Shown in pieces: positions 34,559-44,200 of a DNA stretch of 64,000 nucleotides. The notes below the pieces were generated by a model. The model saw only the letters and a list, made by a program, of their open reading frames with translations. It was not told where the DNA came from and ran no database searches. The stretch covers positions 46,277-110,276 of the forward strand of contig CACYHR010000018.1 of the NCBI GenBank assembly GCA_902774265.1. Direction: 5' to 3'. Every line of letters starts with the position of its first letter. Within the stretch, counting starts at the first letter, position 1. Origin of the DNA: an uncultured Eubacteriales bacterium (GTDB lineage Bacteria > Bacillota > Clostridia > Peptostreptococcales > Anaerovoracaceae). The translations under genes were made by a program, and so were the position numbers.

Positions 34559-35650
34559 TCAGATTGGCTGCGGACCGAGAGGATCCTTTCGCGGTGTGAC
34601 CTTAGTCTCAAACAGCTCATGCGCTCGTCCTGCGCGTTTCGCAAGCAGCACGCACGCCACACACACAAGAGCATCCACAACCAAAGAAGGAACAGCTCCC
34701 TCTACTCCGAACGGAACACTGTACACAAGAGAGCTCCGTGCCGTTGCGGCATCCAGGCCGAAAACGGATACTTCTGACACCAGGCCGCTGTTAGGAAGAC
34801 CGAAGAGATAATTCTGGGTGAAATTCCATGCAGTATGAATTCCTGCCGGGAACCAGATATTACCGGCATACCACTTAGACATAGCGAACATCAGACCGCC
34901 AACGCATATCTCAACGACTGCAAACACCGTTACACCCGGATTCATGGCATGCAGCATACCGAAGAATACGGAGCTTACCAGAATAGCAACCCACAGCGGA
35001 TACCTCACGTTTATGCGTTCATACATAAATCCGCGTACCCACAGTTCCTCACTCGCACTCTGTATGAATACACATATCAGCGCAAAGCAGTATAAAGGTA
35101 TCTGAGAAACGGCAAAATTCAGGAACAGATGGATGTCACCGTTCAGAATCGCACACAGAATGCAGCTGCCGTTCATCAGAAACCCGACCAGCAGTCCGCA
35201 GAGCAGCAGCTTAAGACTCCGCAGTTTATCCTGCGAAAAGAAACTGCGGAAAACAAAGCGGTTTCTTTTCGTGACCGCGGTATATATTATCGCCCCGAGG
35301 AACGTCGGCAAAGTTGCCAGATAGTAAAATATAGTAAACTTCGTGGCGTTCCTCATATACTCCGTCCTGACAATCTTATCGACCAGCGATAAAAAGATGT
35401 CAGCCTCGAATATAATCCCCATCATTGAAAAAACTAAAACATACCAGAAGACAGTAACCAGAATGATCCAGATAATCGAATCATGATAATCAAATCTTTT
35501 CTTCTTTCTGACAACAGGCTGCTCTTCTGCAATCATGCTGTCTGCATTTTGATTATCTGCAGTGATTTCTTCGTCCTTATTCACATTATTCACAGTATTT
35601 ATATCCATAATCATTTTATCCAATCTGCCATCAGAGCTAAAACCATTCAT
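34559..35650 (-). CDS. CPBP-family intramembrane metalloprotease
   Basis: 363 residues, eight or so membrane segments after a polar N-terminal region of about 50 residues. The ATG at 35650 lacks a clear ribosome binding site. The abortive-infection/CAAX-like protease motifs are complete: EELWVRGFMYER (EExxxR, about residue 201), FFGMLHAMN (FxxxH) and AGIHTAWNF (HxxxN). Family members cleave prenylated proteins in eukaryotes, and bacterial ones act in bacteriocin immunity, lantibiotic processing or membrane signalling. No peptide or bacteriocin gene is seen nearby, so the substrate is unknown. It converges with glsA. Confidence 0.9.
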   Translation of the reverse strand: MNGFSSDGRLDKMIMDINTVNNVNKDEEITADNQNADSMIAEEQPVVRKKKRFDYHDSIIWIILVTVFWYVLVFSMMGIIFEADIFLSLVDKIVRTEYMRNATKFTIFYYLATLPTFLGAIIYTAVTKRNRFVFRSFFSQDKLRSLKLLLCGLLVGFLMNGSCILCAILNGDIHLFLNFAVSQIPLYCFALICVFIQSASEELWVRGFMYERINVRYPLWVAILVSSVFFGMLHAMNPGVTVFAVVEICVGGLMFAMSKWYAGNIWFPAGIHTAWNFTQNYLFGLPNSGLVSEVSVFGLDAATARSSLVYSVPFGVEGAVPSLVVDALVCVACVLLAKRAGRAHELFETKVTPRKDPLGPQPI

Positions 35651-35753
35651 TGACGACCATACTGCAATACATCGATCTCATTAGAAGTCGAAACAGTCTT
35701 TTATGAGAACAAATATCATTCGTATCAGATACATTTATTTGTGATCAGTCAAA

Positions 35754-36266
35754 TCAGATATATGTAACTGTCTCAGACAGAGGTTTCCTTGAGTCATGAT
35801 TAGGAAGCGGTCCTGCTCCCTCAGCTGCATATCCGAGATCCATCAACATCAGTATCTCTTCATTCTCAGGCAGTCCGAGCTCCTTAGCCGTGAGTTCCGG
35901 ATCGAGGAAATTTAGCCAGCAGCTGTCAACTCCTTCATCAGCTGCAGCGAGTATCATGTGAGTAGCTACTATAGAAGCATCCTCAACGCCTGAATCCCTC
36001 TTCTCGCCCGGATATGTGAAAACATTTGTCCTATCGAACGCCACAGCAACTACTGTCGGCGCATTGTAGCGGCAAGGCGTAACTGCATCTACCTTTGCGA
36101 GCATCTCATCCGACTGTATCACATAAATATGCTGTTCCTGCAGATTCTTGGCAGTAGGAGCCAGCCTTCCTGCCTCCAGTATCGCCTGCAACTTCTCAGG
36201 CTCCACCTGACGGTCAGAAAACTTCTTGCACGAATAACGTCTCTTAACAACTTCTTTGAATTCCAT
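35754..36266 (-). CDS. nitroreductase-family flavoprotein
   Basis: 170 residues, start ATG 36266 with AAGGGGGGA upstream. The N-terminal pattern RRYSCKKFSDRQV and LEAGRLAPTAKNLQEQHIYV are the FMN-contact segments of the family. Later, DASIVATHMILAAADEGVDSCWL and FLDPELTAKELGLPENEEILMLMDLGY complete it. Members use NAD(P)H to reduce nitro, quinone or enone compounds as dimers. This is a short, single-domain form typical of clostridia. It follows the AAA-ATPase gene by 23 bases on the same strand, so the two may be co-transcribed, although a functional link is not evident. Confidence 0.9.
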   Translation of the reverse strand: MEFKEVVKRRYSCKKFSDRQVEPEKLQAILEAGRLAPTAKNLQEQHIYVIQSDEMLAKVDAVTPCRYNAPTVVAVAFDRTNVFTYPGEKRDSGVEDASIVATHMILAAADEGVDSCWLNFLDPELTAKELGLPENEEILMLMDLGYAAEGAGPLPNHDSRKPLSETVTYI

Positions 36267-36289
36267 AGTTTAAATCCCCCCTTCTAATT

Positions 36290-37879
36290 CTATACAGTTC
36301 CTTCGTATAAAAGTTTATCCCCTATATGTACAGGCCTTACTCCTGTCTCCTTCTTTTTGTTGAAATTGAAGCTCAGCATATATCCGGTGTTCAGGCCGAA
36401 ATAGTCCAGATATTCGCAGATCTGTCTTTCGCCATCCGCATTATACCTGTCACCACGCCAGATCTTTAGCTCGATAATGTACTGCTGACCCAAATAATCT
36501 ATGATCACATCCGTACGTCTCTGATCTCTGGTCTGCGCCTCAATATAATAATTGCCGGTCCCATTGATGATAGGCTTCAAATACAATAGGAATAACTCTC
36601 TTCCATCCTTTTCTCTGAATTTATCCACAAGCGGGCCGCAGACCTCTGTATATGTTTTGATAAAATGATCCATGATCAATGGTACATCAAGAACACAGTC
36701 ATGTATAAAAATACTACGTCCTAAATCTCCGTTTCGGCCGAAAACATTATCCTTAAAATCAGCATCTGAAAGGAAAAGATTGTACAGCAATGTTTCAAAA
36801 ATACGATTTGAAACAGCTATGACGCCGCCTTCATTCACTATGAACCCATACATCTCCATCTGCAGAATAGACTCCTGCATCGGATTATATGTGATTCGGG
36901 TACCCTCCATCAGAACGCTATAAAGAGCATCTCTGAGCTCCGGATAGTTGATAAGCTTTACGGTCAGTGACTCAAAAAGAGTATTCTTTTCAGTAAGAAT
37001 CAGCTTTATCGCTTCATCAAAGCCATCTTTAGTCCACGCTTTTGAGAGGCCAAATCCGTTTACCACCTCGCTGTCTATCAGTTGGCAGATCCTGCTGACA
37101 AGAAACGGATAACCATTCGTATATTCCCTGATCTTTTTGGCAATTGCCTCTGTGTCCATGCCTGAATGATGGTCTTTTTCATATTCATCTAGCATTCCTC
37201 TGATACCGGACTCAGACAGGCTCATATCGATATCAAAATCCGCGGCTATATTCCACGGACTATTGACCTTATGCCGGTCTTCATCCCTGATCCTGTTTTT
37301 AAGATGCTTAATATCAGTCACTCCGGAGAGAATAACAGACTGGAAAGCCGGTGTTCCATCCGATTCACGAGCAATATATCCATCCCTGAGCAGGCCCAGA
37401 AAGTCCAGAAATACCTGATTATTTGTCGCAGAATCCACTTCATCGATGATCAGAACGATTCGCTTATCCTCACGACTGATCCATCTGCGGAATGTCCTGT
37501 ACAGCTCATCCATTCTGACTTTTGCAGGATCCTGCTCACAGTACATTTCAAAAGCCTCTATAACCTTTTCAGATATCTTTACTCCGAAGAACTCACTCTG
37601 GTCAAGGATCAACCTGGAAAAAGTCTGTACAAACTCTCCTTCAGTCCGAAACCCTGAACTTGTAATACCTTCAAAACTCAAACCCAAAACCAGATAGTCC
37701 TTTTGAAGTTCCTGCTGAAGAGCCTTAAGTGTAGTTGTCTTCCCATACTGCCTGGCCCGGTTTATCGTAAAATACTTGCCGGCATCAACAAGCTTCCGTA
37801 TCTCCTTCACCCGCCCGGAGAGATCAACCATATAATGTTTTGACGGTACACAAACCGCTGTAGTATTAAAAACCTTCAT
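36290..37879 (-). CDS. AAA-like ATPase with C-terminal PD-(D/E)XK nuclease-type domain
   Basis: 529 residues from ATG 37879 (MKVFNTTAVC), chosen because GGGAGGG lies nine bases upstream. The N-terminal AAA-ATPase_like domain (PF09820 type) has a P-loop written as NRARQYGKTTTL (about 38-50), Walker B RIVLIIDEVDSATNN and a sensor-like VILSGVTD. The C-terminal DUF1703 type domain has RTDVIIDYLGQQYIIELK, the D...ExK core of restriction-like nucleases. This family is often present in many copies in gut anaerobes, and its function is unproven; defence or mobile-element control is suspected. Only this copy is in the window. Confidence 0.88.
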   Translation of the reverse strand: MKVFNTTAVCVPSKHYMVDLSGRVKEIRKLVDAGKYFTINRARQYGKTTTLKALQQELQKDYLVLGLSFEGITSSGFRTEGEFVQTFSRLILDQSEFFGVKISEKVIEAFEMYCEQDPAKVRMDELYRTFRRWISREDKRIVLIIDEVDSATNNQVFLDFLGLLRDGYIARESDGTPAFQSVILSGVTDIKHLKNRIRDEDRHKVNSPWNIAADFDIDMSLSESGIRGMLDEYEKDHHSGMDTEAIAKKIREYTNGYPFLVSRICQLIDSEVVNGFGLSKAWTKDGFDEAIKLILTEKNTLFESLTVKLINYPELRDALYSVLMEGTRITYNPMQESILQMEMYGFIVNEGGVIAVSNRIFETLLYNLFLSDADFKDNVFGRNGDLGRSIFIHDCVLDVPLIMDHFIKTYTEVCGPLVDKFREKDGRELFLLYLKPIINGTGNYYIEAQTRDQRRTDVIIDYLGQQYIIELKIWRGDRYNADGERQICEYLDYFGLNTGYMLSFNFNKKKETGVRPVHIGDKLLYEGTV

Positions 37880-38045
37880 CTGATCATCCCTCCCGGATGT
37901 TACAAACAATCAAATACTAGTATTCTCCACTCAATGTTTACTGATTACTATCGCCGCAAATCAGCAAAACAATTATCATCCGCTTTTAATAACACCTTAA
38001 CATGTGTCAAGAATTATACCATAATTGAAATACGAACAACATAAA

Positions 38046-38077
38046 AGAAAAAGACGGTCTCCGAAGTCCTTCGGGAC
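38046..38077 (-). terminator. terminator of the bile salt hydrolase gene
   Basis: On the - strand GTCCCGAAGG pairs with CTTCGGAGAC with one bulge, followed by GTCTTTTTCTTTTA. The stem starts five bases after the stop codon, so it should end the transcript directly. Confidence 0.75.
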
Positions 38078-38081
38078 AGCA

Positions 38082-39056
38082 TTAGTTTTGTTCGTATATC
38101 TGTTCTTCTGTAATCAACGGATAGCGTGCCAGGGAGCTTCCGTTCAGATCCTCCCTGTGCATATCTACTTTGGAGATCCGGTGATTATCATAACAGTTGT
38201 AATATTGCACTCCGGTGCGTGTATTGTAGCATGAAGTGTAGATAGTTATCTCATATTTATTGTCACCGAGATTGCAGAGTCCGCGCTGCTGCGCCACAGA
38301 TTCAAGGATGTGGAAAAACTGGCTGACGCTTGACATTTCATCATCAGCGGACAGAGAGTTCATTTTAGTGAAAGCGACTTTTGCGAACCTTGACTGCGAT
38401 GAAAGGTCTCCCGGCAGACCCATTCCGCCCATGCCTCTGCTGTATGCATCCAGTTCCAGGCCGGAGCCGAAGCTGTTCTCCGGGGTATCTGTTCTGAGAT
38501 GTCTGTAGTTATTAAGGCTGAACAGCTGCTTATCAAACGGGGGATTGTTAGTCAATACACCTACCGGGTTATCATAAACCTTAAGGCCCTCTCTGACAGA
38601 CTCGACAGTAATGACCTCATCGCTATCAGCGATTATCCAGTGAAGCGGCGAAAGAGGCAGTTTCTCACTGAACGATATATTCACGAGATTGATTTTCTCA
38701 ACCAATCTGCGAGCTTCTTTCACGCTGCTGCACTGACCGAGAATCCATGGTATAAATTCAAACGGAGTTATATTATCCTTCTCCTGATCTTCTTCAAAAT
38801 AATGCGCATTCCCTTCAAAATTAAGGCCGGCCATTCCAAGCCCTTTCTCGTTTACAGCCTCATAGTAAAGAGGATAATCCTGCGCAACGAAAGCTGTTCC
38901 GATCATAGCAAAATGACTGCTGACTGATCCCTTCCTCCTGAAATCAAACGGATAATTTCTCGGAGTGACCACAACCTCTTCCCCATATGAAAACTCATAG
39001 TCAAATGTTCTTCCGAAGTAAAAATCCTTAGTTTTATAAGTTGCTGCTGTACACAT
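38082..39056 (-). CDS. bsh: choloylglycine hydrolase (bile salt hydrolase type)
   Basis: N-terminal nucleophile hydrolase that cleaves glycine- or taurine-conjugated bile salts; 324 residues, no signal peptide. After removal of Met1, Cys2 is the nucleophile (MCTAATY). Other active-site residues match those of the Clostridium perfringens enzyme: Arg16 and Asp19 in FGRTFDY, Asn79 in AGLNF, Asn170 in GVLTNNPPF and Arg223 in SSQSRFAKVAF. GMGLPGDLSS matches the loop typical of BSH rather than penicillin V acylase. It is a single gene with its own terminator. Its presence points to a gut habitat. Penicillin acylase activity cannot be excluded by sequence alone. Confidence 0.93.
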   Translation of the reverse strand: MCTAATYKTKDFYFGRTFDYEFSYGEEVVVTPRNYPFDFRRKGSVSSHFAMIGTAFVAQDYPLYYEAVNEKGLGMAGLNFEGNAHYFEEDQEKDNITPFEFIPWILGQCSSVKEARRLVEKINLVNISFSEKLPLSPLHWIIADSDEVITVESVREGLKVYDNPVGVLTNNPPFDKQLFSLNNYRHLRTDTPENSFGSGLELDAYSRGMGGMGLPGDLSSQSRFAKVAFTKMNSLSADDEMSSVSQFFHILESVAQQRGLCNLGDNKYEITIYTSCYNTRTGVQYYNCYDNHRISKVDMHREDLNGSSLARYPLITEEQIYEQN

Positions 39057-39083
39057 TCTTCACACCTCATATCTCATTATTTC

Positions 39084-39115
39084 GCAGTTTTCCTGCGCGA
39101 ACAGCACGAATTCCT
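39084..39115. repeat. short intergenic hairpin repeat, copy 1
   Basis: A 32-base sequence (GCAGTTTTCCTGCGCGAACA...) that recurs at 57370-57400 with one gap and a few changes. Its first part forms a small stem, CGCAG/CTGCG. It lies about 30 bases upstream of the bile salt hydrolase start. Confidence 0.55.
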
Positions 39116-39172
39116 CATCCCCATATCCTCGAAATAACTGCGGATGATCCTGTCTTCTCCACACAAACAGTT

Positions 39173-40861
39173 TTACTCTGAATATCTTATTCCGAAATAC
39201 TTCATACACAGCATTGTTACATCGTCAAACTGCGGTGCATCCTGCACGAATGAAGCGAGAGCCTCATGCATCTGCTCATCTATTATCCGCGGCTCCGTGT
39301 CCGGAGTCCGGTTCAGTGCATCCAGCAGACGATCCTTTCCGAACATCTCCCCATCAGCATTATTCGCTTCTGACACACCATCAGTATACATATATATCGT
39401 ATCTCCCGGCTGCAGAGTGAATGTGCCCGGCCGGAACTTGACTCTTTTGCTCGCAGCCAGCGGTGCTCCATGAGCGCCTTCCTCTATTTCGAAATTTCCG
39501 CCCTTCCTTCGGACTACAGGATATTCATGTCCGGAGTTTACATAGGTCACTTCACCGGTGGATATTGTCAGTATGCCCATCCAGGCTGTGACGAATTTCT
39601 TCGCCTTATTTATCTCAAGCAGTTTAAGATTTACATTAGAGAAAACTTCGGCCGGATCCTGTCCGCTCGACTGTGTCTGGTTTTTGATAAGTGTTTTGGC
39701 AATGACCATGAACAGTGCCGCCGAGATTCCCTTTCCGGATACATCTCCGATCACAATAGCAAGGTGATCCTCATCTATCAGGAAGAAATCATACAGATCA
39801 CCCCCGACTTCCCTGGCCGGAATCATGGATGCATAGATATCGAACTCTGTACGTTCCGGGAAAGCCGGGAAGTCCTTTGGAAGTGTCCCTTCCTGTATCC
39901 TTGTGGCGATCATCAGCTCAGCGCCCATTCTCTCCTTCTCCGCCGTGATTTGGCGAAGTCTGAGCATAGTGTCTCTGAAATCCGTCTCCATTTCGGACAT
40001 GCTGCGCCACAGCTCTTCTATCTCATCTGAAGTCCTGATCCCAAGCGGTTCGAAGATGTATGGCGCATCATCCTGCTGATCCACCTTGTCAAGCGCCGTG
40101 TATTCGCGCGCAGCGCCTGCCAGAGACATAAGGTGGGAAATGATATGTCGTCTCAGCAGCCTTGCGGAAACAAAGGCAAGCAGGAGAACCAGAATCACGG
40201 CTGCCGGCAGCAGCACTTTCAGAAAGCGCAGAGTCCGCCCGAGGAAATCGTTCAGATCCAGATCCATTATAGCATAACCGATCTGCTTTCCCTCCGTATC
40301 ATAAATGGGTTCGTAATCCGTCCCTACCCAGCCGTACTCATCCTCATGGGTAATATGAAGACGCCATGAGGAATCTTCTATAACTTCGATTACACTGAGA
40401 TCCGCTTCCAGCCACTGTCCCGGCAGGTAAGCCCATTCCTTAGTATCACCATCTATGACATAAACGACAGCATCCCGCGAACGGTCCGTGAATATATAAG
40501 AAACATTCTTCTGTTCCGTACCCTCACGGCACTTTGCAAGTATTTCCCTTGCCTCGTAGAATTCATCATCTATAAGCGGATAACATATCTTCACAAACTC
40601 ATCGGATGTGGGATCGGAGCGTACCTCCTCAGGTATGCTCTCATAGACCTTCTTAGTCTCACGGAAAATCTTTTCCAGATATTCCTGATTCTCCAGAAGC
40701 AGTGTATAGTTGATCAGATGTCTGGATTCATTCTTATAATTACGCAGCGAAGAATAACCGTAAAGCGCAAGCCCTGTTCCGCTGCCAAGCAGGATCAGGA
40801 TGAGCGATACGATCAGTATCACCATGAAGGTCTTGGTTTTAAGGGATATCTGCTTATTCAT
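39173..40861 (-). CDS. membrane sensor PP2C/SpoIIE-type phosphatase (RsbU-like)
   Basis: 562 residues. Two membrane segments (about 11-34 and 214-232) flank an outer sensor domain with Cache-like sequence (DEYGWVGTDYEPIYDTEG, GYAIMDLDL). A HAMP-like linker and coiled coil follow. The C-terminal SpoIIE/PP2C domain carries the metal-site motifs PAREVGGDLYDFF (about 346-358), IGDVSGKGISAALFM (about 371-385), NSGHEYPVV, MYTDGVSEA and FDDVTMLC. It should dephosphorylate a STAS-domain antagonist, most likely the one encoded just upstream (gap of 17 bases). It is the last gene of the surface-protein operon. The likely job is to report an external signal to a partner-switching pathway. Confidence 0.92.
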   Translation of the reverse strand: MNKQISLKTKTFMVILIVSLILILLGSGTGLALYGYSSLRNYKNESRHLINYTLLLENQEYLEKIFRETKKVYESIPEEVRSDPTSDEFVKICYPLIDDEFYEAREILAKCREGTEQKNVSYIFTDRSRDAVVYVIDGDTKEWAYLPGQWLEADLSVIEVIEDSSWRLHITHEDEYGWVGTDYEPIYDTEGKQIGYAIMDLDLNDFLGRTLRFLKVLLPAAVILVLLLAFVSARLLRRHIISHLMSLAGAAREYTALDKVDQQDDAPYIFEPLGIRTSDEIEELWRSMSEMETDFRDTMLRLRQITAEKERMGAELMIATRIQEGTLPKDFPAFPERTEFDIYASMIPAREVGGDLYDFFLIDEDHLAIVIGDVSGKGISAALFMVIAKTLIKNQTQSSGQDPAEVFSNVNLKLLEINKAKKFVTAWMGILTISTGEVTYVNSGHEYPVVRRKGGNFEIEEGAHGAPLAASKRVKFRPGTFTLQPGDTIYMYTDGVSEANNADGEMFGKDRLLDALNRTPDTEPRIIDEQMHEALASFVQDAPQFDDVTMLCMKYFGIRYSE

Positions 40862-40878
40862 CTACCTGCAATCCGTAT

Positions 40879-41187
40879 TTACATTTCGGCATCCACCAGC
40901 TCATCAAACCCCGTCATCATGAATATATCCTTCACGGTCTCGTTGATATTGATCACTTTCACATCCGGGAGATCTTTTCCCTCCATGTATTGCTGAGCTG
41001 ACAGGATGACGCCGAGACCTGCTGATGAAATATAGTCCACATTTTTTACATCAAGTGTCAGTGACTTCGCATTCGGCAGGACAGATTCAAGCTCTTTATC
41101 TAACTTCGCAAATGTAATCGCATCGATCTTTCCTTCGGCCATTACGATAATATTTCCGTTATCTTCTATTATTTTTGTAGTTAACAT
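40879..41187 (-). CDS. STAS-domain anti-sigma-factor antagonist (SpoIIAA/RsbV-like)
   Basis: 102 residues, a single STAS domain. The conserved loop DYISSAGLGVI (51-61) holds the expected phosphorylation site, Ser54 or Ser55. LTLDVKNV and VININETV complete the fold. ATG 41187 has AGGAG eight bases upstream, and the gap to the gene before it is 14 bases. Unphosphorylated STAS proteins release an anti-sigma or other client by binding a GHKL kinase. The phosphatase is the next gene, but no stand-alone RsbW-like kinase gene is in the run. The only kinase-like fold in the window is the one fused to the ABC ATPase at 21583-22674. Confidence 0.92.
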   Translation of the reverse strand: MLTTKIIEDNGNIIVMAEGKIDAITFAKLDKELESVLPNAKSLTLDVKNVDYISSAGLGVILSAQQYMEGKDLPDVKVININETVKDIFMMTGFDELVDAEM

Positions 41188-41201
41188 GTGCAGATCTCCT
41201 G

Positions 41202-44200
41202 TTATTTATTCAACACGAGGTCGCCCAAATCAGTCCGGTCAGTCGTATAACCGCCTGTTATGGCTCCCTCTGGTTTTATGTAGTTATCATTACGATGAAC
41301 GAAAACGTGGATCCTGGAGTCCGTGATATGCATTTCTTCGGTGTCATCCCAGGCTACGCCGCCGTAATTGAGGTCAATCGGCACCTTATCTGTTGTAAGC
41401 AGATTCTCCCATCTGTTTTCCGCGACATCTTTTGGCACTCTGTCATATTGGGCAGCAGCGACAGATGTTATATATGACGCATCTTCCTGATTCTTGTCAT
41501 TGATCAGCGCTGTCGTCTGATACAGATACATCGGTTCTTTATCACTCAGACTGGTCTTGCTGACAAGTGTATATTTGTTGCCGTCAACTTTGATCGATCT
41601 CTGCGGATCATCGCCCTGATACACATACAGATCCTTAATGGCAAGTTCCATATAGTATTTGGTGCGTTTAGTCTTCGTGAACTCAGGATCATATTTGCTG
41701 TATCCCAGGTATACGCACGGAGACTTTTTCATTCCCTTGCTGAGATCGAGCGGAAGACAGTAAACTGCGCCCTGCGACAGAAGATCAGCCTGCGCTGCAC
41801 TATTGCTCCAGCCTGTACCGACATAGAAGGTATCTATCCCGAGGAGGTTTTCTGCTGTGTTCACATGCATGAACAGAGCTTCATTCTTATCTCCGTAAGG
41901 AGTAACGAGCTGTTCATCTTCGAGCACATTGCCGTAACGGTCGGTCTGTTTAGTGGTGTCACCTTTATCGACAGTCAGCACAGTAGCCATGCCGGACTCG
42001 AATACAGATTCACTTACATTGATATCTGTGATCGGTGCTGCGGCAGGACTTGCCCCTGCGCTTGTCGAAGTATACAGATAATACTTACGTCCGTTCGGCG
42101 ATGTTACCGGAGTAGCCTTTGATCCGGACAGATTCTTCACAAGACTATATGTAGCACCGCTGACTTTGATGGTATCTTTCGGAGATCCCTCGTCATCTGC
42201 CGTTTTCTTTATTATGCCGTGGATGGCTTTCCTCGGATCATTAGTATATGATACACCCAGATACGCCGCTTTCGCCGGATATTTGTTTGTACCGTATCCG
42301 TTAAACTCGTCTGCAGCATTATACCACGCTTCAGACGGATTTACTTCAAGATTCCGGTTGATTATCCCGCCTGAGGACTGAGAAAGCAGAGTGATATAGC
42401 ACAGATCATCTGCCAGCATGTCACCAGCCGCGCGTTCTTCTTCTTTCCGATCTGAGTCAGGACTGTACGCTGCAAGAGACAGCGACGCTATGTATTTTCC
42501 CTTTTCAGGAGCCGTACCCCTGATATACAGATATGTCTTGCTGCACTTATTTGCTTTTGGAGAGAAAAAGTACGACATTCTGATTGGATTCTTTTCATAC
42601 GGGAACTTGAAGTCACGCACTGATGTAAAGCCTGAAGGAGCATCCCCTCCGCTCAGCAGAATATCTTTTACCGTAAGAGGCTCGCATCCCTTCTTTACTC
42701 CCGATACATAGAGCGCCTTAGGCTGCCAGTTTACTGCATCCCATTTTACACCCGGAAGAGAGTTATCCTCAGTCTGCCCGAAATAACGATTTGCCCGACC
42801 CTGTTCTACAAGGAAATCGTTAAATACGCTCTGCTCTTTGTGATACATAAACTTTTTTCTTCCATCGCCCGACAAACTGCCGTCAATGGTCTCGTCCTGT
42901 ATAAACACAGTTGATACAGAATATCCCGTCTCGCTTGCGTCTCCTGAGCCGGATTCAGTCATCGCGGTTATAGTCGGCAAAAAGTACATCATCTTCGGGG
43001 TTCCGGTATAAAGCTTTATATCGTAGATCGCCCGTTTCGGATCATGCGTTGTCGTATAGCAAAGATATGTGCGGAAGTCTTCGATTTCAATAGTAGCTGT
43101 GCGGCCCATGGCAGCCACGCTTTCTTTCCATACCTTGCCCTTTGTCAGATCGGCACTTAACATTACTCCTCCGAGCCTCTCTGCAAAATCTTCAAGTGAA
43201 TATCCGCTCTCTTTTGCATCTCTTCCCGCAACAAAGAACAGACCTGATATGTATTCTTTTCCTTTCGCATCGGCATCTGACGGAGTGAAGAATATGTATC
43301 TGCTCTTGTCCCATCTGGTATTGTCACTAATTTGATCGAAATTATATGCAGGACCGCCAAGATAGCATACAGGCTCGCTTTCCTTTTTTGCTTCAGAAAT
43401 ACTGTCCAGCACCTGCAGTCTGTCCGCACGGATAGGAGAGCCGGCGCTTTCATCTTTAGTGTAGCATATAGAGTTCTCACGTGCGTCGTAGCCCGCTGCA
43501 GTATATTTAACATTTCCGTACATCACAGCCTGGCTTGTAGACTTCGTCCTCACCATGCGTATATCCGTGACTGCAGCGTCTTTGTTTTTGGTTACAGTAT
43601 AGCCAAGATATGTATACATCTTTTTTGTCACAGTGCCGAATATGTTTTCATCGCCTGTAGAAGGAGACAGGTTGACATCTATTGTCTTGTAGCCCTTCTT
43701 GGTCAGGTTGAGCTTTGCTTCTGTTTCATTGTCGGCACAGGAAAGATACAGCGTCGATATATAGCCGTCGGGCATATCGAGCTCCTGATTTTCAGATTCC
43801 TGATCATCCTCCCCATCGCGGACAGCAGTCGTATTTGCTTTGGTGCCCGGTGATGAATAGAACAGATATATCTGACTTGCGTCCGAATTTTTCACATTGG
43901 CATTCAGGTTAGCTGCATATATCTCATCAAAGTTTCTTACCGGAGCATAGCCCTCCGGATTTACGGAATTTCCAACCTGTACGATAAATGCCGATTTGTC
44001 TTCAGGCACGGTTATCGGTCTGCCGGATTCTGTATTTTTAGAGTAGTACAGCGCATTCCACTGCTTTCCGTTATATGCGTTGACATCGCCCTTCCCGTCC
44101 GGGTCCCGTATCAGGTCGTATCTCAGCAGCCCGTTGCTTCCCGACAGATTATCATCAGTGCTGAGATCCATCGCGATCTCAGGTATTGCCGTGTAATCAA

